From Metallyticus violacea (Eukaryota > Arthropoda > Insecta > Mantodea > Metallyticidae): DNA of 64,000 nucleotides. Below, piece by piece: positions 32,678 through 43,042 of this stretch; the stretch's first letter is position 1, and each line of letters opens with the position of its first letter. A program made the translations under genes and the position numbers. Location of the stretch: assembly GCA_030762175.1 (NCBI GenBank), contig JAUJEO010000019.1, positions 1,060,001 to 1,124,000 on the forward strand, given 5' to 3'. The notes beneath the pieces are model-generated. The model worked only from the letters and a program-made list of their open reading frames with translations. It ran no database searches and had not been told where the DNA came from.

Positions 32678-32700
32678 ATATCTATGCCATGTCTTGAAGA

Positions 32701-33285
32701 TCCACCCAAGACAGATATAAATTCAAAAGTTTCACATACCACCCAACTTACCACAACAAATTTAAGAAGATATTCAAAGAGCATGGAATTATGTTAGCCC
32801 CAAAGAACAAATACAATATAAAAAATTTAGTAGACTGCACAATGAAAGATACCATTCCCACAGAACAAAAATCAGGAATATATGAGATTAAATGTGCAGA
32901 TTGTGAACAGAGCTACATTGGGAAAACAAAAAGAAATTTAGAAATTCGAAGAAAAGAACATTTTAGGAACATTAGATTGAAACAGATAGACAAATCAGCA
33001 ATAGCAGCTCATTTTTGGAAAGAAAATCATGAAATAAAACCAGAAATTAAATTATTGAAACAACTTCGCAAACCAATAGAACTATCCACATGGGAGAGAA
33101 TTTTCATTTTAAAAAATAAGAACAACTTAATGAATTTTGATTTTCCGCCGCTGGATGAACTCAGCAAGTTTCTATTAGAGCCACGAGATACCACCACAGG
33201 GGCGAACGGGCGTCCATCCCCCGTTTCGAACAACGGCACTCAGTCAACAGCAGCCGATGATGGGAGGAACCTCTCCCGAAACTAG
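32701..33285 (+). pseudogene. PLE B pLTR coding part (GIY-YIG and tail)
   Basis: An open frame from 32791 (164 codons) encodes the GIY-YIG domain (GIYEIKCADC, YIGKTKRN, HFRNIRLKQ) and the natural C-terminus at 33285. It is the duplicated 3' part of the element, lying upstream of the full copy in the same orientation. Confidence 0.85.
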
Positions 33286-33290
33286 TCCAA
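33251..33290 (+). ncRNA. hammerhead-like motif, PLE B pLTR
   Basis: CCGATGA (CTGATGA with T4 changed to C), one T, helix II GGGAG/CTCCC with a 6-nt loop, GAAA, self-complementary ACTAGT and GTC with the predicted cut after 33287. The upstream strand (CAGCAG) does not pair with the downstream CAAAG, so helix I is missing. Probably weak or inactive. Sense to RNF41. Confidence 0.45.
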
Positions 33291-33453
33291 AGTTTTAAAT
33301 AAGTAAGTGGAGTTAGTGTTAACAACTGAAAGCATTAATGTAACATATATTACCACTCCATTGTCTACAGCTTCGTAAGTACAATTTTTACTTAATTATA
33401 CGTGACAAACAAGTCATAGAAGCAATTTACCCAACACGTGGTCAATAAGAAAC

Positions 33454-35736
33454 ATGGCGGATACAAACAACCTCGCAACATACAATTTGAACCTAAATAA
33501 CACTAAACGGGACATAAAAACCTACTTAAAATTACAAATTAAGAAGAGAAATATTGCGGCTAACATACATTTCCTAAAATTATGCTTAAAATATAAAGTC
33601 ACCCCTAAATTCGTAAGAAAAACTGTTAAAATAGACAATAGCATTCATCAAAAAGCAGCCGAAAAAACAGTAATAGAAATAGAAAAAGGCCTACAGTATA
33701 AAAAACTCAATGAAAATGACTTAAAAATGTATGATTTACATCTAAAACTATCAAAAACACTAGGCGTTCATTTATGGACCAACTTAGAGCGAAATTCACA
33801 TAAAAATTTAAAGAACTACATGAAACACAAGAACCAAAAACTAAAAAAGAAACTGCAAAATCTACGAAAACACCAAACCAAAATTGTACCAACGCCACGC
33901 ACACAAAAAATAAACAATGTAATCAATCTCTCCAGCTCCACATTTTCAAACAAAGAAATTCAGTTCTTAAACAAAGGCCTCAAAACTTGCGTAGATTTTT
34001 CCGAAAAAATAGAGGAATACATAGCGGACATCGACATAGCCACCCACCACCTTAGAGATAGCGAAAAATCATTCGTTAAGATGAAATGCAAAAATGTTTT
34101 GGAAAACATAAAAAACGAAAATAAATGCAAAAACTACAGAAGTACATTAAAAAAGTTAAAAGAAAAGCCAGTAATATATACAAAAGCAGACAAAGGAAAT
34201 AAAATTGCCATTTTAGACCAAGAAGAATACAAAAATAGAGTTGAAAATATGTTAATGGGAGAAGCCTATAAACCAATAGAAAAGAATCCACTCAACCGAT
34301 GCACAAAAAACCTGAGTAAAACATTAAACGAAGTGAATACACTATCCACTACAGAAAAAATGAAAATCACACAGAGCAACCCGGTAATACCCAGACTTTA
34401 TGCACTCCCAAAAATACACAAAAATGATAACAGCATGAGACCAATAATTAATAACATAAACTCACCCACATACCAACTAGCAAAAAAACTAATCAATATT
34501 TTCAATTCTTTTAAAAAATTCCAAAGCTTAAGTATTAAAAATTCATTTGAGCTAGTTGAAAAACTTAAACATAGCAAAATAAAAACTGAGGATATAATGG
34601 TGTCATTCGACGTGAAAGCCTTATTTCCGAGTATTCCAATAGTAAACTTGATGCAAAATTTAAAAAAATGGTTAACATCAATAAACTTAATATCAGAAGA
34701 AGTGGATGATTTGATGAAATTAACAGATATATGCATCCAACAAAACTTCTTTAGTTTCAATAGAAAATATTATCAACAAGTTTCTGGCCTAGCCATGGGA
34801 AATCCTTTGTCTCCATTTTTGGCGGATCTTTTCATGAGCTTCTTTGAAATACACATTACAAAAGCATTTCCGTGGATCTTCAAGACATGGCATAGATATG
34901 TGGACGACATATTCGCAATAATACCTAAAAAACATTCTACAGATGCATTGAAACTCCTCAACTTACAACACAAATCTGTACAGTTTACCATAGAAGAAGA
35001 GAAAAATGGTTGTCTCCCATTCCTTGATTTAAAAATAATAAGAAATGCAAACAGTTTTAACTTTGGAATTCACAGGAAACAAACACACACAGAAAATTAC
35101 ATAAAAAATGATAGCTATAACCCCACCCCACATAAATATGCAGTGTTTCACAGTTTAGCACACAGACTAATCAACATCCCATTGACTGAAACCGAGTACA
35201 AAATGGAACACCAACATATAATGAAGACGGCTATAACTAATGGTTTCAACACAGACTCAATAACAAAAATCATCAAAAAAGCTAAAAGACAAAAATCGAT
35301 TAAGGAAGTCTCCACACTTAAAAACACCCAAGACAGATATAAATTCAAAAGTTTCACATACCACCCAACTTACCACAACAAATTTAAGAAGATATTCAAA
35401 GAGCATGGAATTATGTTAGCCCCAAAGAACAAATACAATATAAAAAATTTAGTAGACTGCACAATGAAAGATACCATTCCCACAGAACAAAAATCAGGAA
35501 TATATGAGATTAAATGTGCAGATTGTGAACAGAGCTACATTGGGAAAACAAAAAGAAATTTAGAAATTCGAAGAAAAGAACATTTTAGGAACATTAGATT
35601 GAAACAGATAGACAAATCAGCAATAGCAGCTCATTTTTGGAAAGAAAATCATGAAATAAAACCAGAAATTAAATTATTGAAACAACTTCGCAAACCAATA
35701 GAACTATCCACATGGGAGAGAATTTTCATTTTATAA
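33454..35736 (+). CDS. PLE B reverse transcriptase-GIY-YIG polyprotein, nearly complete
   Basis: A 760-codon frame starting at the ATG in AACATGGCGG, about 58 nt after the pLTR end. Residues 1-230 are Lys/Asn-rich with coiled-coil-like stretches. RT blocks: KADKGNKIAILDQEEY; LYALPKIHKNDNSMRPIINN; motif A SFDVKALFPS (D386); motif B GLAMGNPLSPF (445 on); motif C YVDD (482-485); motif D GCLPFLDLKI; motif E HRKQTHTENYI. The GIY-YIG domain has GIY at 682-684 and YIG at 695-697, then RRKEHFRNIR. Family role: target-primed retrotransposition. The frame ends early: two extra nt (TA) near 35734 make a stop, whereas both partial copies read on for about 57 residues. Apart from that it appears intact. 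Confidence 0.93.
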   Translation: MADTNNLATYNLNLNNTKRDIKTYLKLQIKKRNIAANIHFLKLCLKYKVTPKFVRKTVKIDNSIHQKAAEKTVIEIEKGLQYKKLNENDLKMYDLHLKLSKTLGVHLWTNLERNSHKNLKNYMKHKNQKLKKKLQNLRKHQTKIVPTPRTQKINNVINLSSSTFSNKEIQFLNKGLKTCVDFSEKIEEYIADIDIATHHLRDSEKSFVKMKCKNVLENIKNENKCKNYRSTLKKLKEKPVIYTKADKGNKIAILDQEEYKNRVENMLMGEAYKPIEKNPLNRCTKNLSKTLNEVNTLSTTEKMKITQSNPVIPRLYALPKIHKNDNSMRPIINNINSPTYQLAKKLINIFNSFKKFQSLSIKNSFELVEKLKHSKIKTEDIMVSFDVKALFPSIPIVNLMQNLKKWLTSINLISEEVDDLMKLTDICIQQNFFSFNRKYYQQVSGLAMGNPLSPFLADLFMSFFEIHITKAFPWIFKTWHRYVDDIFAIIPKKHSTDALKLLNLQHKSVQFTIEEEKNGCLPFLDLKIIRNANSFNFGIHRKQTHTENYIKNDSYNPTPHKYAVFHSLAHRLINIPLTETEYKMEHQHIMKTAITNGFNTDSITKIIKKAKRQKSIKEVSTLKNTQDRYKFKSFTYHPTYHNKFKKIFKEHGIMLAPKNKYNIKNLVDCTMKDTIPTEQKSGIYEIKCADCEQSYIGKTKRNLEIRRKEHFRNIRLKQIDKSAIAAHFWKENHEIKPEIKLLKQLRKPIELSTWERIFIL

Positions 35737-35909
35737 AAAATAAGAACAACTTAATGAATTTTGATTTTCCGCCGCTGGATGAACTCAGCAAGTTTCTATT
35801 AGAGCCACGAGATACCACCACAGGGGCGAACGGGCGTCCATCCCCCGTTTCGAACAACGGCACTCAGTCAACAGCAGCCGATGATGGGAGGAACCTCTCC
35901 CGAAACTAG
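35712..35909 (+). pseudogene. PLE B C-terminal tail in shifted frame
   Basis: The natural end of the B protein (KNKNNLMNFDFPPLDELSKF to GRNLSRN) continues here in another frame after the 2-nt insertion, with no further defect. Confidence 0.8.
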
Positions 35910-35912
35910 TCC
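35875..35912 (+). ncRNA. hammerhead-like motif, PLE B 3' end
   Basis: Same sequence as 33251-33290, with the same CCGATGA core and missing helix I. Confidence 0.45.
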
Positions 35913-35964
35913 AAAGTTTTAAATAAGTAAGTGGAGTTAGTGTTAACAACTGAAAGCATTAATG

Positions 35965-35976
35965 TAACAATATTGT
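35965..35976 (+). repeat. TSD of PLE B (right)
   Basis: Identical to 31549-31560; the LINE 3' UTR resumes after it. Confidence 0.75.
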
Positions 35977-36245
35977 ATTGCATGTATAAATTACTTTTAA
36001 TGCTATGTTTTGTTTTTGGTTGGATTGAAGCCCAGTCCCCTGGATATTCCAGTAGGTAGCTGCTGATGAACTGGGGACTGAGGGGCTGAGCCAATCATTG
36101 GAATACATGATTGGATTCTGGTCCTTCTGGAATTGCCGAAGGCACTGTTCCTAATTGTTATATTTAAAAGTATTTTTTTTTGTCTTATTTTGTATTTAAA
36201 AAAATCTGTATTTGATGCATGAGAAATAAATACTACTACTACTAT
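35977..36245 (+). mobile_element. second LINE family, 3' UTR of the copy split by PLE B
   Basis: Contains the family's recurring block (CCCAGTCCCCTGGATATTCC, then CTGATGAACTGGGGACTG), an AT-rich end with AATAAA and an ACTACTACTACT tail, as expected for a LINE 3' end. Confidence 0.7.
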
Positions 36246-36289
36246 AAATAAGCATATAAAATCAATAGGTACCAATGAAGTTACAAAGA

Positions 36290-37310
36290 ATAAAGATTTT
36301 CAAATGTAAAGAGTAGTTTGGAAGAAGATTTTTGACAAGGCATAATTTCATCCTGCAATTTTCTCAGGTTTGGGAACAAAAAGTAATCAATGGAGCCAAA
36401 TCCTGTCAAATATGGAAGCACTTTGAATGCAGTTTTGCATCAACAATCGCAAATGTGTGTGAAGGCGCATTATCATGATGAAAGAGAACTTTCATTTTTT
36501 CAAATGTGAACATTTAGGCTAATAGCACATTCAGTTGGTTTAGTACTGAAGCGTAATACTCTTCAGTGGTGGTTCTGCCTTTCTGGAGGTGGTGCACAAT
36601 CACCACACCATGAAAACCCCAGAAAACCATAGCCTTGTCTTTTCCTGCTGGTGAAACCATTTTTGTTTTCTTTGTTGCACTTTCACCTGTTGCCATCCAC
36701 CATTTGGACTGCTCCATTTCTGGCATGTAGTGATGAATTTATGGTTCATATGCTGTTATGAAATGTCATAGAAACTCATTAGTATTATGTTTAAACAAGT
36801 CTACATACTTGCAAAATGTTCATTCAAATACATTTTTGGTCCATTGTTAACAAACACAGCATCCATCGAACAGAAAGCTTTCTCATACCCAAAACTTGGT
36901 GTAAAATGTAGTGGACACAGCTTATTAAGGTCTTTGCAATGTCAGCCAACTTGTATACCCAAAATTGGAGATCATTTAATCAGTATTGTGAATGGATGTA
37001 TAACCACATTTAAATTCAGCAGCCCACTTTTTAACTGTCAAAACAAAAGAAAAGAATCCTTTAATGTGATATATAACTCCTCCTGTATTTCTGTTAGGGT
37101 TAAACCCTTAAAAATGAAGTACTTTTATCACAGATTGGATTTCAATTTCATCCATTTCATAGAAAATGTTATCACTAGTTTGTTACACGATATTCCCCAA
37201 ACAAGTTTTTCAGCATGCAATCTGAAGGGTTATACTTAACAACTATCATAGTAATTTGGCTATCTTTAATACATCTCTGAGTTAGGCAGAGAACTTTTAG
37301 AACACCCCTC
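36290..37310 (-). pseudogene. mariner-type transposase relic (different family)
   Basis: The minus strand encodes WWMATGESATKKTKMV, KDKAMVFWGFHGVVIVHHL and, after a frame change, LFHHDNAPSHT with the second catalytic D (about 36440-36490). The order fits a mariner/SETMAR catalytic domain. Toward 37300 the terminus-like AAGAGGGGTGTTCTAAAAG appears on the minus strand. The third D region and the first D block are damaged. Dead. Confidence 0.65.
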
Positions 37311-38370
37311 TTATGTTCTTTGCTGACTTTTAGAAAGCATTTGATACCATTAATTGAAAGGTGTTAGAATAGAAATTACAGAAAAAGGGGTAGTTAATGA
37401 GTTTGTTATAGGAATTAGGAGAATGTATAAAGGTTCAAATTTTATGTAAGATGTGATGGAAATGGATTACAACAGATGTGAATCAAAAGCTGGGGTTAAG
37501 ACAGGAATGTAAGCTGAGTCCTATTTTATTCAATTTAATTATAGGCAATAACTTGGAAACAGTTATGAAAAGTATGGCATACTGTCCAGTGATAGGTAAT
37601 AAAGAGATATTCAGAATTGCTTAATGTAAATAATTTATTGATAGGTGCTATAACATTACTGGGATTACTGAAGGCAGTTGATAAAGTTAGTAAATTGAGT
37701 AAGCAGTGGAGCATAAAATAAATGTTATGAAATCCAAAATAATTGTGTAGTAGATTTAAAAAGTATTTATATGGAGAAGAGCTGGATTTAGTGAAAGAGG
37801 TTGTTATTTGGGAGTTCAGAATAAGAGTAATAAAGATTGGGAAGCTCACAGAAAGATGATGATGGCTAAAGGGAAAATGGTTATTAAAGGAGTGAGAATG
37901 TGTTTAAATAAGATACCAGAAATGGCATTATATCTTAAGGATTCAGGGATAACAAAGAATTGTGTGATATGTGTGTGGAAATAAAAGGGTCATACCATTG
38001 TTTGTTGCATGTGTGGAAACTAGTTAGTGTTAGAGAAGGGTTACTTGGGATCCAAAAATGGGCTAAAATGGAGAGAATATTGTAGCAATAAAATTGCTGA
38101 CAAAAGGGGGAAAAGAAATAAGCTTATGGGTGAATATTTAGGAAGAGTACTGAATAAATGGATTAGGGAAGAAATGCAAAAGGGAAAGATTTAAGTGAAA
38201 AATGGGGCCCAAATACATGTCAATGACCACAGAGTATATAATATGGTGGGGTTTAAGAAAAAATAGTTTAAAGTCTCAAAAGTGAAGAATTGTGTATCAT
38301 TTCTAACATATTTGTATATTTGAATGGTAAATAAATTGCAATTTTGTTTAAGGTCTAATAAAAGTTAAAA
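37310..38370 (+). mobile_element. second LINE family, RT and tail relic
   Basis: Plus strand: an ADF-KAFDTIN block (RT motif A, with a stop inside), about 37500 GVK/RQGCKLSPILFNLII (motif B), and lysine-rich tail sequence up to about 38200 (GEYLGRVLNKWIREEMQK). Several stops. It ends about 140 nt before exon 3. Confidence 0.65.
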
Positions 38371-38509
38371 GGAATGGTATATTAAATATTAGTCTAAGAA
38401 TTAAAAGCATTAAAACTTGTTAAGAAATTTTATTTCAAAATTGTTAAGAATATATGAAATCGTATTTATATGTTACCAATGCAATTGAAATATAATTTGT
38501 GTGCTCCAG

Positions 38510-38798
38510 GCTGTGTATCACATGTGACAATGCTAGCTATGGATGTACCTCAGTTATCAAATTAGATTCCTTGCCGTCACATTTAGAAGAGTGTGTCCAC
38601 AATCCTAAGCGGCCTGTACCATGTGAACAAGGTTGTGGGCTTGTCATTCCCAAGGATGAACTCAAAGATCACAACTGCGTAAAGGAACTAAGAGCACTGA
38701 TTCATTCCCAACAGCAAAAAATGGCAGACTTTCAGCAGGAAATGGCTGAGCAGCGATTCCAAATTAATGAACAAAAGCGAGAACTCCAGCTTCTTAAG
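38510..38798 (+). CDS. RNF41: RNF41/Nrdp1 coding exon 3 (zinc-binding region and coiled coil)
   Basis: Acceptor GTGCTCCAG ends at 38509. The exon starts with the last base of the split Arg codon (residue 78), then 96 codons to the AAG/GTAACT donor after 38798 (phase 0). It encodes a TRAF/SIAH-type Cys/His region (C80, C83, C90, H102, C106, then C116, C120, H132, C134) and a Gln/Glu-rich coiled coil (about 135-174, SQQQKMADFQQEMAEQ). The family uses these parts for substrate binding and oligomerisation. Confidence 0.97.
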
Positions 38799-39130
38799 GT
38801 AACTATTTTACAAAAGCCACTGTTGCTCTTCATTTAGTTTAAATGTTATTTCTAATTAAGGGCATATGATATTGTAAACTATTGGGCAAAACTGACTTCC
38901 AATGGCATCCCTCCCCTCATCCATTTGAAATTAATGTATTAATTCCTAACCTTTTCATGTTTGATTGAAATTGAAATTTATTGAAAGTACTAAGAAAAAT
39001 ACAAACTAAAAGGAGTATCCACCTATCTGGCCGAGGTCATTTTAGGTGTACCTCCTCATAATTACAGAAATTTTAATACAATAATGATTTTATATTAACC
39101 CTTTATCTAAATTCTAAATAAATAAAGTAC

Positions 39131-39264
39131 AACATGAGTTGAACTTTAGCCTGGCTGAAGATGGGAACTAAATGTTCTCGAAACTGGTTCCATACATATA
39201 TGAAAAGTAAGTGAAGCTTTAAGAGTGTGTAGTTCAACTGAATCATACAATGACATCAATTAAA
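39131..39264 (+). mobile_element. PLE A solo 3' end
   Basis: The A-family terminus alone, from TGAGTTGAACTTTAGCC to GACATCAATTAA, including a hammerhead-like core (39150-39195). Helix I is reduced as in A1 right. No partner arm was seen. Confidence 0.75.
39150..39195 (+). ncRNA. hammerhead-like motif in solo PLE A end
   Basis: CCTGG, CTGAAGA, T, GGGAAC/GTTCTC, GAAA, ACTGGT, CCATAC. Only about 3 bp of helix I and a G-T pair in helix III. Probably weak. Confidence 0.4.
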
Positions 39265-40591
39265 GTACAATATTTCCACCTTGATTGCATCAGACCCCAG
39301 TCCCAGGTTCATCAGCAATAGCCTACTGGAATTCCAGGGGACTAAAATAAAATATTTCAATTAATGTACCTATACCATTATTTTATCATCTAGCTACCTA
39401 CAGTCTCTACAAACTACTAATTATTTCTCAAACATCTACTATAATGAAATTTGAAATTTATAAAGTGCTAAGGAAAATACAAAAACAAACTACAACAGGG
39501 CTTCCATCTATCTTAATGTGTGACCCTTCACAATTACAATTGTTCAAACAATAATACATTTATACTAACATCTTTACCTAAATTCTGGATAGTTATTTCC
39601 ACATTGATTGTATCAGTTCCCAGTCCCCAGTTCATCAGCAGCATCCTACTGGAATTCCAGGTGACTAGGCTCCAACCTAACAAGGCACAAAAATAAATAT
39701 TTCAGGTTCAGTGAGCAACTGAAGATGGGAGAGATTCTCCCGAAATGTGTCTTACTTTTATGTAAGTGAATGGAGTATAGTATAAGAAATGTGAATACAT
39801 GAGTTGAGGTTAAATATTTCACTTACTCTACCTGTACCAAATATTTTGTCAGCTAACTACAATCCCTACAAACAATTAATTCCTTTATTTCTCAAATACC
39901 AACTTTAATGCTACATGTATTTACTTTCTAGAGCAATTTACAATATCCCAAGCTCAGTAATTCAATAAATTTAATATAATTCACTCCCAACTGTTTCCAG
40001 ACCAATGTTAATTATGACATGATTATGACATGGTTCATAATCATACAGGTATTCTTTATCATCTAAATTAAGTATCTTTCAATTGACCATTTATATTTCA
40101 TTTTTACTTTCCATAAAAACTCCCCTAATTTGGGTATCTGCTCATAATCTTCAAAGATATTTCTGAATACAATTCTTTTATTCCTCATTAACTATTTCTT
40201 ACTAATTAAACTTTTCCTCCAAACATTTATGGTTTTACATTGGAGGTTAATATGATTTTCATCTTCCTTCTACCCACAGATGGGACACATTCCTGGAATA
40301 ACATCTCCCCTCATTCCCCTTAATTTCCAAACATTTAATGCAAACCATGCTATCCCTTCTCTTTCATTTTTCTTGCAAATTAATATATACCTCTCATTTA
40401 CTGGATCTTTTTTAATTCCTTATAATATGCTAGTGAGCTTTTCTCCCTAATCTGGGCAAATAAAACTTGTTTATCCATATCTTCCATTCTTCATCTCACT
40501 TCACTCCCACCTGTTCTAAAATATCAGGTTTTAACCCAAAAATATCCTAACCCATTTCTAAATAACTATTTTCTAATTTTGTCCAACCAGG
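39265..40591 (-). mobile_element. second LINE family, 3' UTR copies and C-terminal tail (left of PLE A2)
   Basis: Blocks around 39290-39345 and 39600-39665 (CAGTTCATCAGCA, then TACTGGAATTCCAG) repeat the family 3' UTR, suggesting two overlapping insertions or a duplication. From about 40080 to 40590 the minus strand gives broken C-terminal coding (VGRRKM-like block near 40265). It continues across PLE A2 at 43213. Confidence 0.55.
39705..39820 (+). mobile_element. PLE terminal fragment with hammerhead-like relic
   Basis: CAACTGAAGATGGGAGAGAT, then TCTCCCGAAATGTGTC and ATGTAAGTGAATGGAG: the core CTGAAGA, helix II GGGAG/CTCCC and GAAA, then the AAGTGAATGGAG end typical of the D and B groups. 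Solo end. Confidence 0.6.
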
Positions 40592-40599
40592 TATTAGTC
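40592..40599 (+). repeat. TSD of PLE A2 (left), TATTAGTC
   Basis: An 8-bp repeat of 43205-43212. Shorter than for the other units, so less certain, but LINE sequence lies on both outer sides. Confidence 0.55.
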
Positions 40600-40661
40600 G
40601 ATATCATTGTATGATTCAGTTGAACTACACGCTCTTAAAGCTTCACTTACTTTTCATAAAT

Positions 40662-40708
40662 GTATGGAACCAGTTTCGAGAACATTTTGTTCCCATCTTC
40701 AGCCATGC
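40662..40708 (-). ncRNA. hammerhead-like motif, PLE A2 left arm
   Basis: Minus strand: GCATGG/CCATAC (one mismatch), CTGAAGA, T, GGGAAC/GTTCTC, GAAA, ACTGGT. Nearly complete. Confidence 0.5.
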
Positions 40709-40780
40709 TAAAGTTCAACTGTCGGATCATTCGTTGAGCTGTGGGAATGTATATTCTGCTCTGGTGGCGGTGTGATAAAC

Positions 40781-40792
40781 TTGTAGTTTATG
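40781..40792 (+). repeat. TSD of mini-PLE 1 (left), TTGTAGTTTATG
   Basis: A perfect 12-bp repeat of 41063-41074, within the coding sequence of PLE A2. Confidence 0.85.
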
Positions 40793-41062
40793 ACTTAAAT
40801 GTAAAATTGGAACTTAAACACAGTGAAGCCAATCATATTAATGAATATCATTGTATGATTAGTTGAACTACACACTCTTAAAGCTTCACTTACTTTTTAT
40901 AAATGTATGTATATATATACATATATATATGTATATATGTATATACATATATATAAATATATATACTTTTTATAAATGTATGTATATATATATACATTTA
41001 TAAAAAGTAAGTGAAGCTTTAAGAGTGTGTAGTTCAACTAATCATACAATGATATTCATTAA
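40793..41062. mobile_element. mini-PLE 1: 270-bp non-coding palindromic element
   Basis: Both ends are A-family 3' termini in inverted orientation (ATTAATGAATATCATTGTA ... TACAATGATATTCATTAAT). The left end alone carries the extension (40793-40836, with ACACAGTGAAGCC). The centre is AT/GT-repeat DNA, partly itself palindromic, in place of the hammerhead. It has no coding capacity and sits between 12-bp TSDs inside PLE A2. Confidence 0.85.
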
Positions 41063-42836
41063 TTGTAGTTTATGTTTTCATCCCCGACAATGTCGAAGTT
41101 CATTATGCTGTCTTTGTATTTGTAGATGTAGATTTTCTCCCAGGTTGCTAATTCCGTAGGTCCTTGTACTGATTTTAATAATTTTGTTTTATTTATTATG
41201 TCGTGATTTTGTGTCCAAAAATGATATGCTACTGCTGATTTCTCTATTTGCTTGTACTTTATGTTCCTGAAATGTTCCTTTAACCGTGTGCCTATGTTTC
41301 TCTTTGTTTTCCCTATGTAGATTTTTTCACATTCTGCACAGTTTATTTTGTAAATACCTGATTTTTCTTCTTGTGGAATACTGTCATTAACATTATCTAT
41401 CAGCAAATTTTGAACATTAAATCTATTAATCGGTGCCAACCTGATATTAAAATCTTTAAGAATATACTGAAAATTTTTTGTGGCCCATGGATGATATGTG
41501 AATTTTTTAATATCTTTTTTTGCTGATAGTGTTGTGGTTTATTTGATATGTTTTTGTCTCTTGAATTTCTGCACCTTTTTATGTACTAGTTCTTTTTTAA
41601 AACCATTTTTAACTGCTGTTTCTTCTATTTGTTTGTATTCTTTAAAATATTCTTCTTTGCTAATTTGTAGGTTAACTAGCCAGTGTGTTAAACTGTTAAT
41701 TACTGCATGTTTGTGTGCTGTAGGGTTAAAACTGTCAGCTTTGATGTGATTATCTGCATGTGTATTCTTTCTGTATATTCCAAATTTAAGTTTTTCTTGG
41801 CATTTCATTATTTTAATATCCAGGAATGGCAGCATGTTGTCTGTTTCTATTTCGTATGTAAATGAAATGTTTTTATCTTGAATATTTAGAAGTTTTAAGG
41901 CATCGTCAATGAGTTTTTTGTTAACTATGGCAAATATATCATCCACATATCTGTACCACACCTTAAATATGAATGAAACGCTGTGTTGATGTGTGTTTCA
42001 AATCTACTCATGAAGAGGTTAGCTAGAAATGGAGATAAGGGGCTGCCCATTGTAAGTCCTGCTTGTTGTTTATAAACTTTTCCTTTAAAAGTGAAAAAGG
42101 CTTGGTTTATGCAAATTTCTGTCAGTTTGATGTATTCTTTTATGTGTATATCATTAATTCTACTTGTTTTTAGCCAATCATGTAGATAAATCAGGAGTTT
42201 TTCTTTTGGTATGCTAGGAAACAGAGATTCTACATCGAAAGATATAAGAGTGTCAGAGGGGTGCAATTTTAAGTCTTTAATTTTTTCTATTAACTGATAT
42301 GAATTATTTATGCTCCTGGTTTGAAATTTTGGTAATGCCTTGAATCTATTCGCTAACCATTTTGCTAAATAGTAAGAGGGAGTATTGATGTTGTTAATGA
42401 TGGGGCGCATACCATTTCCAGTCTTGTGAATTTTTGGTAAACCATATAACCTAGCTATTTTAGGGTTGCTCTGTTTTATTTTGAATATTGTTTCTTTTGG
42501 AATGACTGTACATGTTTTCAGAACCTCATTGATGGAATTAACACACCTTTTCAATGGGTTTGATGGGATCGGAACATATTCTTTTTTATTTAATAAATTC
42601 TGCATTCTATTATTATAATCTTCTTTATCCAAAATTACTACTCTGTTTCCTTTGTCTGCTTTAGTATAAACAACATCTTTTTCATTTAAGGATTTTATTG
42701 TATTCCTATAAGTGTTGTGTACTGCTGTATTCTTTTTAACAATGCCTTTAAAAACTTTTTCTGATTTAATTCTAACTATTTCTTTTTCTTTGTTCTTCAA
42801 ACCTTCAATGGCCACTTCACTAAAGGCAAAAATCAC
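41059..42836 (-). pseudogene. PLE A2 RT and GIY-YIG (broken)
   Basis: Minus-strand frames 42836-41925 (RT up to motif B; KADKGNRVVILDKEDY, LYGLPKIHKTGNGMRP, SFDVESLFPS, GLTMGSPLSPF), 41961-41539 (YVDDIFAIV to the linker) and 41439-41059 (GIY-YIG). A frameshift near 41950, just before YVDD, and stops around 41445-41540 inactivate it. The N-terminal third is missing. Confidence 0.88.
41063..41074 (+). repeat. TSD of mini-PLE 1 (right)
   Basis: Identical to 40781-40792; the A2 coding sequence resumes here. Confidence 0.85.
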
Positions 42837-43042
42837 GACATAATAAATAAAACAAAATTATTAAAATCAGTACAAAGACCTACGGAATTAGCAACCTCGG
42901 AGAAAATCTACAAATACAAAGACAGCATAATGAACTTCGACATTGTCGGGGATGAAAACATAAACTACAAGTTTATCACACCGCCACCAGAGCAGAATAT
43001 ACATTCCCACAGCTCAACGAATGATCCGACAGTTGAACTTTA
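42829..43042 (+). pseudogene. PLE A2 right-arm C-terminal fragment
   Basis: The plus strand encodes the end of the GIY-YIG domain and the C-terminal tail. A short deletion near 42903 (IYIYKYK shortened to IYKYK) and other changes distinguish it from A3. It ends at the natural stop TAG. Confidence 0.7.

Larger units (their letters stand above)
31561..35964. mobile_element. Penelope-like element B, inverted arm plus tandem pLTR plus near-complete body
   Basis: Three parts lie between one pair of TSDs: a minus-oriented arm (31561-32699), a plus-oriented partial copy of the 3' region (32701-33395, a pLTR), and a complete plus copy (33396-35964) with a short leader, the ORF and the 3' end. 31561 to about 32254 and 32701-33395 form a nearly perfect ~695-bp inverted repeat. 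The left end has an extension (31561-31610, including CTTACGAAGCTGTAG) that the right end lacks. This is the tandem and inverted organisation described for Penelope. Confidence 0.92.
22150..38509 (+). other. RNF41: RNF41 intron 2
   Basis: An intron of about 16.4 kb (GTGAGT donor, GTGCTCCAG acceptor, phase 2). It contains the triple-nested PLE C/D/E, a mariner-like relic, the second-family LINE, PLE B and another mariner-type relic. Confidence 0.9.

Noticed and set aside
36787..37239. A 150-codon plus-strand open frame
   Set aside because: No recognisable motif; it lies antisense to the mariner-type relic whose blocks continue on the minus strand.
40900..41010. AT-rich palindrome considered as a replication origin or cruciform regulatory site
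   Set aside because: It is explained as the centre of mini-PLE 1, between inverted PLE ends and a 12-bp TSD.
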